DNA of 64,000 nucleotides. Source: Prinia subflava (taxonomy: Eukaryota; Chordata; Aves; Passeriformes; Cisticolidae). Position numbers and translations under genes: made by a program. The notes under the pieces are model-generated. The model did no database searches, was not told the DNA's origin, and saw only the letters and a list, made by a program, of their open reading frames with translations. This document shows, in pieces, positions 50,101 through 62,802 of the stretch. Each line of letters begins with the position of its first letter. Within the stretch, counting starts at the first letter, position 1. The stretch is taken from NCBI RefSeq assembly GCF_021018805.1, contig NC_086259.1, forward strand, positions 16,325,501 through 16,389,500, given 5' to 3'.

Positions 50101-53100
50101 CAAATACCTCCTACAGACAGTTCTGGATCTATAGTTCCTTGGATGCTGTTAGTTGCAAATATTTAAAATTTATAAGCTGGGCATTTACAGCTTGATATCT
50201 GGTCAGGAATACACATCTGATTCTTTGCTTGTGTGTGCAATTACCTCGCTTGCAAAATCACTTCAACATTGTCATGTGAGCATGGATCTGAATGAATGAG
50301 AGCTAGAGCCATGAGCCTTCAGCTCTGGCCAGGGAATGTGTCCATCAGGCACAAGCCACGTGGTTCCCTCTTGTGTCAGGATTCTTCTGCCTCATGGATG
50401 TGCAGAAAAAGCACCTTTCTGTCTGGAAGAGTGGCACAGAGAAGAGACAGATGGCCAGGATAATGTGGGAGCAGCATCACGATCCTCTGCATCCAGCGAC
50501 AATTGGTTTGGGAAGCTCGTTTTCAGAGATCAGAAAAGAAGGTGAATTCAAATGATGGAATCCTGACTCCTCAAGCATGAGGCAGAAAATGAAGTGACTG
50601 AAATAGAGACAAAATGTCAGCTGAAATGCCAGTGCAAAATCCCTGGGAAAGAGATTGAGCCAGCTTGGCAAAAACAGGTGTGTTCCAGATGTGGATCTTT
50701 CAAAAACTCTTTGCTTACGCAGACAACATCCAAATATTGCAAGAGTTTTAAGCATTTGATGAGCCAGAATCTCATCACAGATGCTCCTCTATAAACCCAT
50801 CTTCCACCACTGCTCTCAATTTACTACAGCACAAAGGAGATGAGAATGTTTCAGAATACAGAGAACTTCTGCTCCTTGAGGATCTCAGGGAAATCAGAAT
50901 TCCTTAGAGGTGTTTCTCACATGCATTTGGATGCAAACCACACACTCTGCTTGAGTTCAGTACAAGGCCTGTTGCCACTGTAGCATGGAGAAGAAAGTTA
51001 CTCCAATTCCCTGAATTCCAGTTCCCTGTTACTCCAACTCCCTGAAGCCAAGGTCTCAGAGGTCAAATGTGACTAGAAGTGCAGCACTGAACAAGCAACA
51101 TGTAGGAAATTTCCTGATGTCCACCATTTCTCTTGCCCAGATAGAAGGCAGAACAGAAAGTGGCAACAGGAGCAAAGGGACTGTGGAAAGGAAGCAGTGA
51201 AAGAAATAGAATCCCAAGGCAAAAAGAGGCCAAATTATCTTGACACAGCTCTGACTTGTAGACTATTGTTTCACATATAGAGCATGGACTTCAGTGGGAT
51301 TGACATATCAGCCAAATAACTGATGTCACTGATGTCTTCTCCTAGACAGAGCAGCAAGCTTCTTGACAGGAGCCACAAAAAATTCTGATGTTGTTAGGGC
51401 TGAAAGATGCATCCACAGTACATCAAGTCAGGAACTGACTCCTTTTGGAAGAGAAGATCCAAACCACCATTTCACATCTATTAAAAAAAAAAATTAAATT
51501 TAGGATGAGCCCCACTAGGAAAAATACTGAAAATATAGATTTTTTTCTGGATGTTTTATTAGGTACAGAATACTAAATGAGCTGTCATCCATGTGACTGC
51601 TCAGGCACCATTTGCCAGATGTTGTTGGTATGTCCACAGCAATGCAGTCATATTAAAATGAATGAAACTGTTTATTTTTGGCTGTAGCACAGCCTCCACT
51701 GAGCATCCTGGCCTGGTGCAGGCTTCCAGCAAGACACAGTTCAGAGACATGAACTGCAGATTTGCTTCTTCATTGACCTACAGTACAACTCAATTACTGG
51801 CTTAATATTGCTAAGACATTCATTAAAGCTTGAAGCAGGCAGAATTTCATCTGATTCCTCCTGCTCAAGAGAGTCCAGGGAGAACATTTACAGTTGCTGG
51901 GTTATGAGCACCTACTTTTGGAGGAAAACCACAGATCTTTTCTGCAGTAAACAGTGTGCTATCCTGATAAAAATTTGCACTGGGTCAAAATAGAGATATT
52001 CTTCTTGAGTCAGTCAGGGGCCAGGTTTTATTGTGGTCTCAGGGAGAGGCTATTTCTGTTACCACCTGCCTCATTTTATGTATTACATTTTGACAATTTC
52101 TGACTCTGCAGCATCCCTTTCTGTTTTCTACCCCATTAACTGATGGTCTATTAACACCAATTAGGAAAGAAAACTCTGTTTGGTGGCAAGATAATACCAG
52201 TCAGTAATTATGTTTTCTTTTAGTAAGTAAAATAGGAGACATTTCAATTTTTGTTATTAATAAATGGTTACACATTTAAATGGATTGTTTTGTCCATCCA
52301 TGGTCACTGTGGCTTGTATTTCTGCAAATGTTAGAGAGATGCCTCAACACTCCTGATGTGATACATGGCTGCAGATTGAAATTTGTCAGAAGCTTAAGAG
52401 AGTTCTCATCAGGGATTAGCCCAGACACCATCTGCAACAATTATAAATCATCTCGATAGGAAAAGGCTGAAAAGTGCATTTAGGAGTATGCAAAGTAAAT
52501 CAGACTGGGCCAAATGCATCCCGTCTGCTCTTAAGAACCAACCCTCATCTCCATATCCACTGTGGCTGCTCAGTTCCTTCAGCTCTGCCAACCTGGACCT
52601 GCTGCTGCTCTCTCTTTGCCAGACAGGCATTAAGTATTGATTTTTAGAGTACATCTTAAGAAATGTATGTGCTGTTCCGTGTCCAGCCACTGTGACTGCA
52701 CACATCTAATTAACTGCATAACAGAGCTGATGTGTATCTGCTGAGGTTTGTATGCACCAATGGCATCACCCAGGGTTTCTGCATGCTGAACCCCTTTCAG
52801 CTCACAGCTCTGGCACAGAAGGGACCTCCTGCTTTTGGTCTCTTGCAGAGAAAGAACAGGAACAGAAGGAAAAGGGTGCAGACTCTCCTACGAACACATG
52901 GGAAAAAACCAGGAAGATCTTCTATTGAACTCAATAGAGCTATGATGGTTTATATCCCCTGCAGGTCAGGTCCTTAATCCACAAAAACAGACTGCCAAAG
53001 GTGAGCTGGGACAGCTGGAGCAAACACAGCTCTGTAACACCCCCTCTGCACCAGTCTGCCCCAAGCATCATTTGCAAAAGCAGCAACAACTCCCGTTCTC

Positions 53101-54430
53101 ATGGCAGTTGCTGATGTATGAAGCAGAACACAAGTTAATTATCAGATTCCAGGTTAAGTTTGCCTGACTGGCAGTTAGAGGAAACCTTATCTTGATGTGT
53201 AAACTCAAATAGTTATGCTAAGGAAGAGAGATGAGGAAAGGCAAACACGGAGCACAAAGATTTCAGGCGGGGGTTTGTCTGCTCACACACGCAGCCCCCA
53301 ACTGCAACCTGTTCCCTGCACACAGCTTCAACTCCACGGTTAAACCAGCATATGGAAAAGATACTATAAAAAGAACTGTTCTGGTGATGTATAGGTCTCT
53401 GGCTAACTGATATTGAGCACAGAGGGTCTTATCTTCAAGTGATTTGTTCATGGCGTTATCTTTACAGAACAGTGAGAAGTATGAAATATCTGTCAGGATA
53501 GCACACAAATACCCCAGACTGTCCCCCCTGTAATGGATGACTGAAAACAAGTAACAGTGGGTAGAGAAAATTAATGGCTCAAGAAAAGAATAAATAAGAC
53601 ACTTTCATGAGCTGAGCAGATGATTGTGGATCCTTTCAGGTATGCAAACCCCACCTAAAGGCTGGTGTCTCCCATATGTTTAACCTCCCTACAGACTGAG
53701 GTTACTGCTCCACGGGCACTTCACAGATGAGAATACAAAGCATCCCTTGTACCAGAGGAAAGACCTGGCAGCCCAGCAGGGAAATAATGCTTTCTAACCA
53801 TCCTCATGCCTTTCCCTGGTAAGACCATTTGCCCCTAAAATTTAGAAATTTTTTTCCTTTCTTGATTAAATTCCAATACTGTACCCTCCAACATGATACG
53901 GTTTAAGAACTTTAATACCTAGGGAAAGTGAGACACAAATCCCAACTTCCACAGGCAGAGGAGGTACCCAAACACAAGCTCCAGCAGCCTGACTATGGCT
54001 CAGTCACTGGGCTGCCATAAGAGAAGAAGGGTTTGTGTTGGGATGCCTGCTCCCCCTTGCTAACTTGTAAACAATACAGCATTTTTCAGTGTATTTGGGG
54101 ACAAAGCTGATCAAATCAGAGTGATACATGGCCACTGAGAAAGTCATCCAGGTCAGGCTGGATGGACAAGACAAGGATGGAGAACACCTCATGGCAGGTC
54201 AGGACCAGATGCTCAGTCTCAACAACACACTTCAATGTCTTAGATTTAATGTCTTAGATTATCCAAGACTTTGGGTGGCATGTGAGAAGCAGAGAACTGT
54301 ATGCAGAAAAAGGAGCTAGCCTGAGAGCTAGGAGAGGTAATTCCATAGTTACAGAGTTAATTCCAGCAGAGCAGTTGACTACCCAGGATGAAAATTTTAG
54401 CCTGAACCACTCGTGACTGGCAGAGCTGGC
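47101..54430. other. Non-coding AT-rich stretch
   Basis: No gene or known repeat is recognisable. A GC-richer patch lies at 48890-49120. The 19-bp word GTTACTCCAATTCCCTGAA at 50997-51015 recurs with one change at 51028-51046. The 13-bp word AATGTCTTAGATT is duplicated at 54234-54246 and 54248-54260. The 47080-47370 segment looks like possible conserved non-coding DNA. Confidence 0.5.
50997..51046 (+). repeat. Short direct repeat, 19-bp unit
   Basis: GTTACTCCAATTCCCTGAA and GTTACTCCAACTCCCTGAA lie 31 bp apart and differ at one base. The intervening bases (TTCCAGTTCCCT) resemble part of the unit, so this is likely a small local slippage duplication. Confidence 0.85.
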
Positions 54431-54439
54431 AGTGAGACC

Positions 54440-54800
54440 AGCTCATTAATTCATCTTTTCCTTCAGCACTTCAAAGGAGGCAGAGTATATTTGCATACAC
54501 CTGCCATCCCAAGCCAAACTCTGCACCTTCCTCTGTTACTCCAGCTGCAGTGAAGCCCTCCAGGGCCGTACAGCACCCACCAGAGCAATGCTCTCCCTGC
54601 TGCCTGGAAGGGCATTGTAACAAAAACCTGTCCTCTGCCAGGCTGCACCACAAAGGGCTCCTCCGATGCCTGCCCGAGCCCACAGCCCTGCTCCCACCAG
54701 GAATCCCCTCCTCCAGCATTGAATAAGCCTCAAAGCAGCCAGGTCTGCCCTCCCCCACGCCCCCATTCCCCTCCCCACTCCCCAGACAGGCTGTGACAGC
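54440..54800. other. GC-rich, C-rich block of unknown origin
   Basis: This block is rich in CCTCC, CCAGC and CTGCC words on the plus strand (40 of 60 G+C at 54721-54780). Three overlapping minus-strand frames of 62-95 codons run through it in different frames and give Gly/Ala/Arg/Trp-rich peptides without a known domain. It carries a strong G-quadruplex motif on the minus strand (separate entry). A decayed LTR or other repeat is possible; I recognise no ends. Confidence 0.4.
54748..54783 (-). other. G-quadruplex motif (minus strand), six G-runs
   Basis: On the minus strand, six runs of 4, 4, 4, 5, 5 and 3 G are separated by loops AGT, A, AAT, CGT and A. All loops are 1-3 nt, so several alternative quadruplexes can form. 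The plus strand is the matching C-rich strand and could form an i-motif. This is the strongest quadruplex motif I noticed in the window. There is no recognisable promoter or gene beside it. Confidence 0.88.
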
Positions 54801-57800
54801 CGCGAAGAAGAAATGCCCCCCTGTGCATTGTTAAGGGCCTAACTCCCCAAGCCAAAGACAGCCTCAGTTAACATTAAAGCCTCCTCCCTTGTGAGCAACC
54901 TGAGCTGAGATTAAGGAATGAGCCCACACTGTCAACCTTAACCCTGATATGAGGCTGGTAACTAGGGCAACAGCATCTCACAAGTAAACCCTGCCATGCT
55001 ATTTTGTCTTCTGACACTGCAACACAAAATATGATAGGTAAGTGGACGGGTAAATAAAAACTGAACATCACCCACTCTCCTGGCTCATATTTTAGTCTTG
55101 GAGTTTACTAAGAGCTGGGAATGGTTATTTATTAATGCTGATATTAATGCCAAAACATAATCCTGTTCACTCTCTGTGCGTGGTGCACAGCAGATGATAG
55201 TGTGTTCTCCCTTCTCGCTTGGACTCCAGCGTAATTATTTACAGAAGGTAGCACAAAATGATCTTCCCAATATTAGACTCAAGCTGCTTGTCTGGTTTAG
55301 CTTGATCTTTATTTATAGACACTGAGTCTGGGAGCTTTTTGTATGCAGAGCAGGACATAGTGACCTACTCTGGCTCGCTTATATAATAGTTTCAAAGCAG
55401 ACTTAGTGTAAATTGACCCTAATCTGATCTTGAATTGTAACACATTATAATTCCAAAAATAAATCGGCATTTATCTCACTCTGTGCAACTCATTTCTTTC
55501 AGAATTGGAAATAACCAAAGGCTGATAAATCTAAGTGTTATTTATTAATACCTTCAATTTTTTTTAAGTCCCTCATTAACTCTGACCATTACAACAGCCA
55601 AGATGTTATTATACCACGCAGTTGGGGAGAGCTCTGTAATACACTTGGCTCAGCTTTGGAGTCTGTTTCCAAATGCAAATACTACATTCACAGAAAGCAA
55701 ACTTAAAGACAAAGTTTTCATGTGGTTTTTGAAAGTATACCCTTAAAATCCACCCAGGCAAATTTTCAAGAAGACAGGAACCTTGGCACACCTTCAAGTA
55801 CACAAGTACAAATCTTTCCCCATCATTATTTGTGCAAATTTACAACCCCATCTCCATGAGCATTTGAGTGTGCAAGAGCCTTCCATGGGGATCTTGATTT
55901 TACATTTTAATTGTACTCATGGAAGACAACACCAAACATGGACCTGAATCTGAATCAGTATTTGCAGATATTTTTACAGTATTTGCTTAACATGCTGAAG
56001 AATGGCAGCTGAATGAAAACACAGAGACATGCTTAGAGTGGTTTCTAACAACTTTAAGCAATAATTTCGTGCCAAAAAACTGATCTGAAAGGGTCTTAGT
56101 ATCACTGGAAAGCAGGTCCATCACATTCTTGCTTTATATCAGTATTAACTAATTAATCAGCCAAACTGATTATGCATGCTATTCAAATCTGGCCTTTGTA
56201 AAATGCCATAGCTTGGGTTCAAAGTGATTTCTCACACGGTAATAGTTCTATTAATTTACAGTAATTATTTGCATGGTTAAAAAAGGCTCCAGTGCTGCAG
56301 AGTGGTGTGAGCAGCTCTCTCTTGGCTGGCGGTTGCTGGCTGAAGCCCTGCCCAGATCAGATTGTGCAGAGGGTAAACCACTGACATTCATCCTTCCTAT
56401 CGGGGAGCAGCACACAGACGGGTTTGGCAGTGAGTGTGCACACTGCCCAGCCCAGCTGCTGATAGTCCTTGCATTCTGCAGCTTATGAAGCATTTATGGG
56501 TGATCAGAAGCCACCTGCTGAGACACTTGGCCATTCCTCTGTATATCAAGGTATCCATTCTCTATTTCTTGAGCAAATAGAGCCTCCTGCTCACTTACAG
56601 TATTTAGAATATTTCACATTAATGTGCATGGAGAGGGCAAAAACTTTTCCTATTGCTGCTATTGTTCCTGAAAAACTAATTCTTTATTGTAAACTATGTT
56701 TGTCCAACACCTTTTGCTAATGAAGATTTGTGCATTTTTCATTTATGCATCGGGTACTTGATTCTTGTAAAAAATTCCTGATCCAGCCCTCGGAACAGGG
56801 ACACAGTGTTCATTTTTTGGCAGATCTGTACAAACTAATAACAAAATCCTGCACCATTTGGAAGGGTATTCTCCTTCAGACTTCCTGGCAGCTTAGTTCT
56901 GGGCAAAAATACCTCTCTGGACACTGGCAGTATGTCATCACATGGAGATACAGCATCTGATCCCGCTGAGTTACTCACAGAGAGCTCTGAAACAAAATTC
57001 CTGACAGGCCTTCCAAAGCATTACCTAACTCACATTTTTTCTGATACACATTCGGGATAAGTTTGTCTGCTTAAATAAGGTTTCAATGACATTTAGAGGA
57101 ACAAAAGGTCTTACTTTCACCATGCTGGTTTTCACCATTCCCTTTGAGTGCCCCATAGCTGTCTCTCTTTCCCAGGGCAGGAGGAGGAAGAGGAGGGTGA
57201 TGCCTCCTCCCAAGGGAGGTCTCAGCCATGCTGCAGGCACCAGCTTTGTCCTTGCAGCTGCTCCCCTTCCTCCAATCCAACCTTAAAGCCGTGTACCAAA
57301 TCCCACTCGATGCTCCAGGCACCAGATATGGGATATTTAACACCTTTATCTCCTATTTTGGCCTTCCCAGCCACACAAAGGCTCTGGCATTGTGATGATG
57401 GTCTTACCTTCACATCTGAAACGGGATGAAGAAACTCAGGGTGAGGATAAATCCTTGCTGCATTCCTGTCTCTACATGTGCAATCCAGGAGAACAATTAT
57501 AGAAGGCAGGCTCCAGGCCAGAACTTGAAAACAAAATTAAGTCTTATTCCATCACTTGCAGTTTCCAATAAAGTGTTTTAATAGGCACCAGTATTTCATT
57601 TTTCCTTCAGAAATAATCCTTCTGACGACACTTGTGTTTGCAAGTAGGCAATATTTTTGGCACACTAAGTGTGCTGTGGAGGAAAGACTTGATTGTCTGG
57701 TGATTTATCTGAAAGTGAATAAGGGGCAGTAGGAATGGCTTCTTCTAACTCCAGAAGAGATTGGATTACCTGCATTTGGCATAACAGAAATAAAAGTGAA

Positions 57801-60800
57801 AATGGTACATATTTCTTTTGAGATATTAAAAATTAAATCTTCCTTTCACTGAAGTGCCTTTACTCTGTATAAATATTTTTGTTCTTTACCCATAATACAG
57901 AATACCTAATTGAATGTGTACTAATGAGCTTAAAATAGTTCAACTTGATATTGATTTTCCTTTATTTATTATCACCATCTAGCATTTTTAATTAAGAATT
58001 GAAGAAATTGTAAGAAAAAATATAATTAATCCTAAAATATACTGCAAAGAGATTTTTCCAATTATCCAAGAAGAACAAAAAGATAAAACAAATCCCAAAG
58101 GCAAAAAAAAAAAAAAAATGAATCCTCCAAAATACTTGCATCTTGACAACATCTTTCTTTTCAGAATGATTATGGAGCAATTGTTACTCAAAGGCAGGTG
58201 GTGAGAACATGGCAACACTCACAGAGGTAAGGAGGAGCAATTTACTACTGCAGGATTTACCAAGGAATCAGACAACCAGAAACCCACACAAACAAATGGT
58301 AGTGGACTTCAAATCCCACCAAAATAGATTAGGTGATCACAAGCGGCAGAACTGCACAGATGCAGTTAAGTTTTCCAGAGGCACAATTACTGAAGGTGTC
58401 TGGAATAGCACCTTTTAAAGGTCAGGTTTTAAGGCTATCTAAAACTGGACCCCTATTGAGTAAAAAAGTCTATCTGAAATAAATTTTCTGGCACAGATTT
58501 AAAAAGTCCCTGTGCTGACTCTTCAGCTCCATGATATAGTTAAGGCTCTGAGATTAGTGACATGCCAAGATCTGCACCCAACTCAAATTGTCTGATATTA
58601 TGACTCTCACATATTGTGGTCTCCCGAAGAAGAATTCTTGACTTAAAACACACTTTTCAAAGCCAAAATCCAGGAGGTAAAAGTTCCCTCTTCTCTCTTT
58701 TCAAACTATAAGGTTCAAAGGCATGGCTTACCCACCACACATCTGAAGTCAAGGAATCAGCATTTCTGAGGATACCAGATGGGCCTTAATACACCAGGCA
58801 TTCCAAAACTTTTCTCTAATGACACCATCTGGGTGGTTTCTTTATAGAAGGCCACATATCACTGGCAATTCAGTGGCATAAATGCTTTGCATATAATATT
58901 TTCTCTAGTCCTGCTAACAATGTCTGGGTTATAAATATATGTGGGACATAGTCTGCACGCAATCTCATGGTTTTGCATTCCACCTTTCTAAGAATGTAAG
59001 GATCCCAAGTTTCAGCATCTTCATTAGGAGTTTCTCTCTTAATCACCCAGAATTTTCTAACCAAGGCACACTGGCTTTCAAAGCACACCCGTGTTTGAGT
59101 GACAAGAAACCTCTCCCCACAGTCCAGATCAGGAATGCCAAATGGATGCCCTGAAGACACAACAGGAAGGACCCTGGGCAGCCTCCCGTCCCCACAGCTC
59201 CAGTGTGTGCTGAAAGCCCAGCTGAGGAGCAGTCAAATATTTGCAAACAACTATGCTTCCCTCCAGTCTGCCTTTGGCATGTGTTTTTTCCCCTGCAGGG
59301 CTTCAAGTGGGAACCAATTCAGTTCCTCCGAGTAGATTTCAAATGCCATTTTCAAGAGAGAAAAATAATTTGTGTTGTACATTTTCTCAAGCTTCATGAG
59401 CATTATTAGCTCAGTATAACATCAGTCATCTCCTTACAGTCCAGCAGTGCCATAATCTCTGCTTTACTATGCAAACACTATCACTCATGCTTAGACTTTA
59501 ACTAACTCTTTTCTCAATGCACTCAACCTGTTAGAAATCTTGCTTGACAGCTCTTTGATATCTACACAGTATATTTTCAAGCCCTCAGCAACAAAACTGA
59601 AGCATATACAATCTCTCATGATGTTGAACCTTATCCAATTGAAGGGTTGAGTTTTAGACTTCAATTATTTATGAGCTATTAGTTTCCAGAACTAATCAAA
59701 TAATTCCACCTAAACAGTAGAATAGCTTTTACCATGGAAGACAGTGCAATAGTTTATAATTCTGCTTGACAATCCGCTGCCATAGGCAGGGACAAATTGT
59801 TGTGCATGTGCCATTCAGATTTAAAATTGATAATGGACATTCCGAAGATAAACATGAATCTTTCAAACATGTTTCACCACACAGAAAACAAGCAGTGACA
59901 AAAATATTTAGACAAAAGAAATTTCTGGCTGTTCCCAAACCAGTCTAAGGCAACTAAATAAAGGGCCATTATTTGAAGAGAATAGTTTCTGTATGGGGAG
60001 CTGTTCTAGCTGTTGTTGAAATAAACTATTGTGTAGCGCTTAGTGTAATCCCCTAGGAAAATTTACACATATATTTACTTGGAGGACAATGTAACTTTTC
60101 TCATAAGTACAGCACTGCCATGTACACAAATCACAAATCACCCACAAAGAATCACAAACCAAACCCCTCCAAATCATGAGCTCAACTCAGCAATGTTGGG
60201 GGTGTCTCTCTTTGGCCTTGCCCTCATTCTGCTCTTGCCATTCCCACTGCTTGGGTATCTCACAGGAATTTCTATTTCCTCATCTTCAGGAGGACTTTGA
60301 TCTCATGCTCACCTGGCTGGGTTCTGTGTGCCTTAACATCTCCACTTTCCTCTCCTTCACCTTGACTGCAAAGCACAGGCTACATTTAGATTCCCAACTC
60401 ACACTCAGCTTCTCCAGACATTAAACATGATTTGGTTACAGCACCTGGACATAACCCTCAAGAATAATTGATGGTATCTTGGTCTTGTTCATTTAATAAA
60501 AAGCTTTTGATATGAATTAGTTCATTATCAAAAAGATATGGCTGGTCTAGTGCTATTACGTGGTTCTACATGTTTTTTGTATAAACACTGGTATATTTAA
60601 AAGCCTTTTTTATCCAGCTATAGATCTCTTTTCTAAAATAAAAGCTAAGATTTTTAAGTAAAGGATGAGCTTCCACAAATATTCATCACTCATGATAAAA
60701 GTGTGAAGGCTGGTAGTACTGGAAAGCCTAACACAGAAAAATCAGGTCTAATTCTAACAACACACAAAAACGGTTTTCAGATTAAGCCATTGATTTTTTT

Positions 60801-62403
60801 ATTTATTCTCGACTCTGAGTTTTTCAAGGTTCCTTATCTGTTAGTTCACAGAAGTGTTACCCTGAACACTTACAATTCACAGTTTCACCAGTCTCTGGCA
60901 AGAGTTTTTCTTTTTTCATAGTAAGATACTTATGTGCCCAGTTTATCCTGATAAAAAAATATTTTCATAGACTGATAAGTTCAAATATTTGCCTTGGTTA
61001 AGCATTAACTACTTCTTATGGTATGAATAAGTATGGGTAATTATGCCCTCACTTTCAAATATATGGATGCGGCTTTGCACAAAACTCTGTATTTTCTTTC
61101 TGGAGCATTTTATAGTGAATAAAATAAAACATGTTCACAAGATTAGATTTAAAAACCACTGCAATCTGTTGAAAGGAGTCTATCAGGATCATTGGATTCT
61201 GGAAGCTACTGCACCTTTCATCCACAAAACTCTTGTCTCTTGACATATTTTATTGTATCTGTTCAATCTCACTCTGCCCTGCACAGGCCTAAGTATCCAT
61301 ATGCTCAGTCCTCATCCTACATGTGCTTAGATGCCTTCCTGAGGGCAGAGGAAGACAAAAGATCTTTGTGAGTCAAGCTCTGGTGGATTTAGGAATGGCA
61401 GCTTAAATGCACAGTGTTTCTAGGTCTCTCCTCATCCTCCTGCCAGAGGTTAATGTCTAATGGGATGGAGTTATGCTTGAGCTGGCACAGTTTATTGCTC
61501 AGGGGGGTGCTTGAAGCACCACGGGTGACACGTGGATACCTGCAGAGGGAGGAGTGGGACAAGGGGAGTGACAGGTTTGGAAACCCCTACACTTCATCCA
61601 CCAGAGCTTGAAATTGCTGCTCTACCCACCTCTGAAGTTGGCCGTGCAATTCCAGTTCCTGCTGGTAAATCCAGTAAACTTAATTTGGTAATGTAACATA
61701 GCACTGGTGTTTTACTTGTATGTAATCGAATTACATTTCAAAGCACTACATTTTTCTTTACTTCCAGGATTTTTTAGCTCTGAGTTATTGTTTTTTATTA
61801 TGAAACTTCGACCAAATCCAAATGTCGTTCCCTAGAACCACTGTACTCAGCATACATGGGAAGTTCTTTAGATTTATTTAATGTCAGAATTACTGGGAAG
61901 ACTATGAAGTTATTCCATTAAGAAAAAATACATCTTGGGAAACTGAACATCTGAAAATGAGATGTAAAGCCTAAATGCAAGGATTTGGGTTACATGTTGG
62001 CATTCTGCTTCATAGTAAGAATCTATTTATACACACTCTGCTACGTTCACCAGGGGAATTGGAAACACATTTGCAAATTAAAGTCTGATTCAGAACAGTC
62101 TCTTGCTCGAGTGAAAAACAAAAACAACAACAGTGACACAGAGCCAGAGTGAAATATCTTAATTTGTGTCTACAGGGAACATGTTTTTCCTCTCGCTTAT
62201 ACCTTTAGAGTTTACCACATCAAATCTCTGCTTATGGATGACTCATTTTAGATGCAGTCATTGGTTATTCTCATGTATCTGGTGTCACACATGGCAGGTC
62301 CCCTCCTCTGACTGCTGCTGCCCTCCTGCTCCACGAGCATGCAGCACAGCCCTGCTGCAGTTCCCTGCTGCAGCTGCCACCCTGGTCAGTGCCAGAGATT
62401 TGG
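54801..62403. other. Non-coding stretch with candidate conserved elements
   Basis: No gene is recognisable. The segments 55090-55570 and 59590-60060 have the texture of conserved non-coding elements: AT-rich, complex, without simple repeats and dense in TAATTA/TTATTTA-type words. A polypurine run (GGAGGAGGAAGAGGAGGG) lies at about 57179-57196 within a GC-richer patch at 57120-57420. A16 lies near 58103. Frames are 96 codons or fewer, and none is recognisable. Confidence 0.45.
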
Positions 62404-62450
62404 AGTCATGGAATATCTCAGATTGGAAGGGACTCGTAAGGATCTAGACT
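62404..62450 (-). mobile_element. CR1-type 3' tail fragment
   Basis: The plus strand reads CATGGAATATCTCAGATTGG followed by AAGGGACTCGTAAGGATCTAG. This matches the familiar antisense end of avian CR1 elements (GAATATC.TGAGTTGGAAGG, then GACCCA.AAGGATCAT). By that convention the element lies on the minus strand with its 3' end at the low coordinate. Similarity fades after about 50 bp, so the copy is very short or very diverged upstream. The match is from memory. Confidence 0.7.
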
Positions 62451-62738
62451 GAGATCTTCAGCAGCAAAACCACACATTTCCATAAACATCATCTTAATGT
62501 CTGTAGGAAATGCAGCTCCTCAGAGCATAAAATGGACACAGCCACCTGTGGGTAACACCAGCACAACTCCCACACATCACCTGTATGTCACTTGGAACAG
62601 TGATCAAGTTTTATCATTGCTGTAGGAGACATTCACTCTGCTGGGTGATAAATCCTCCTCACTGCAGGATGTGGGGGTGATGCTGTTTGAGATCACCCCA
62701 TTCCCTGTTTCTTCCTGTGCTTTCCTTGCCCATGTTAC
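62451..62738. other. Stretch between two CR1 tails
   Basis: About 290 bp with no recognisable gene. It may be the decayed 5' continuation of the first CR1 tail, but I could not match it to the family. Confidence 0.4.
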
Positions 62739-62802
62739 CATACAGAATAATTAAGGCTGGAAAAGACCTCCAAGATCATCAAGTCCAGCCTTCAAATGAA
62801 GG
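62739..62802 (-). mobile_element. CR1-type 3' tail fragment
   Basis: The plus strand reads AGAATAATTAAGGCTGGAAA then AGACCTCCAAGATCATCAAG then TCCAGCCTTCAA. This is very close to the common avian CR1 3'-end sequence in antisense (AGAAT.ATTAAGGTTGGAAA, AGACCTC.AAGATCATCAAG, TCCAACC). Similarity drops after about 65 bp. Because it shows its own 3' end, it is a separate insertion from the tail at 62404-62450, in the same orientation. Confidence 0.85.
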
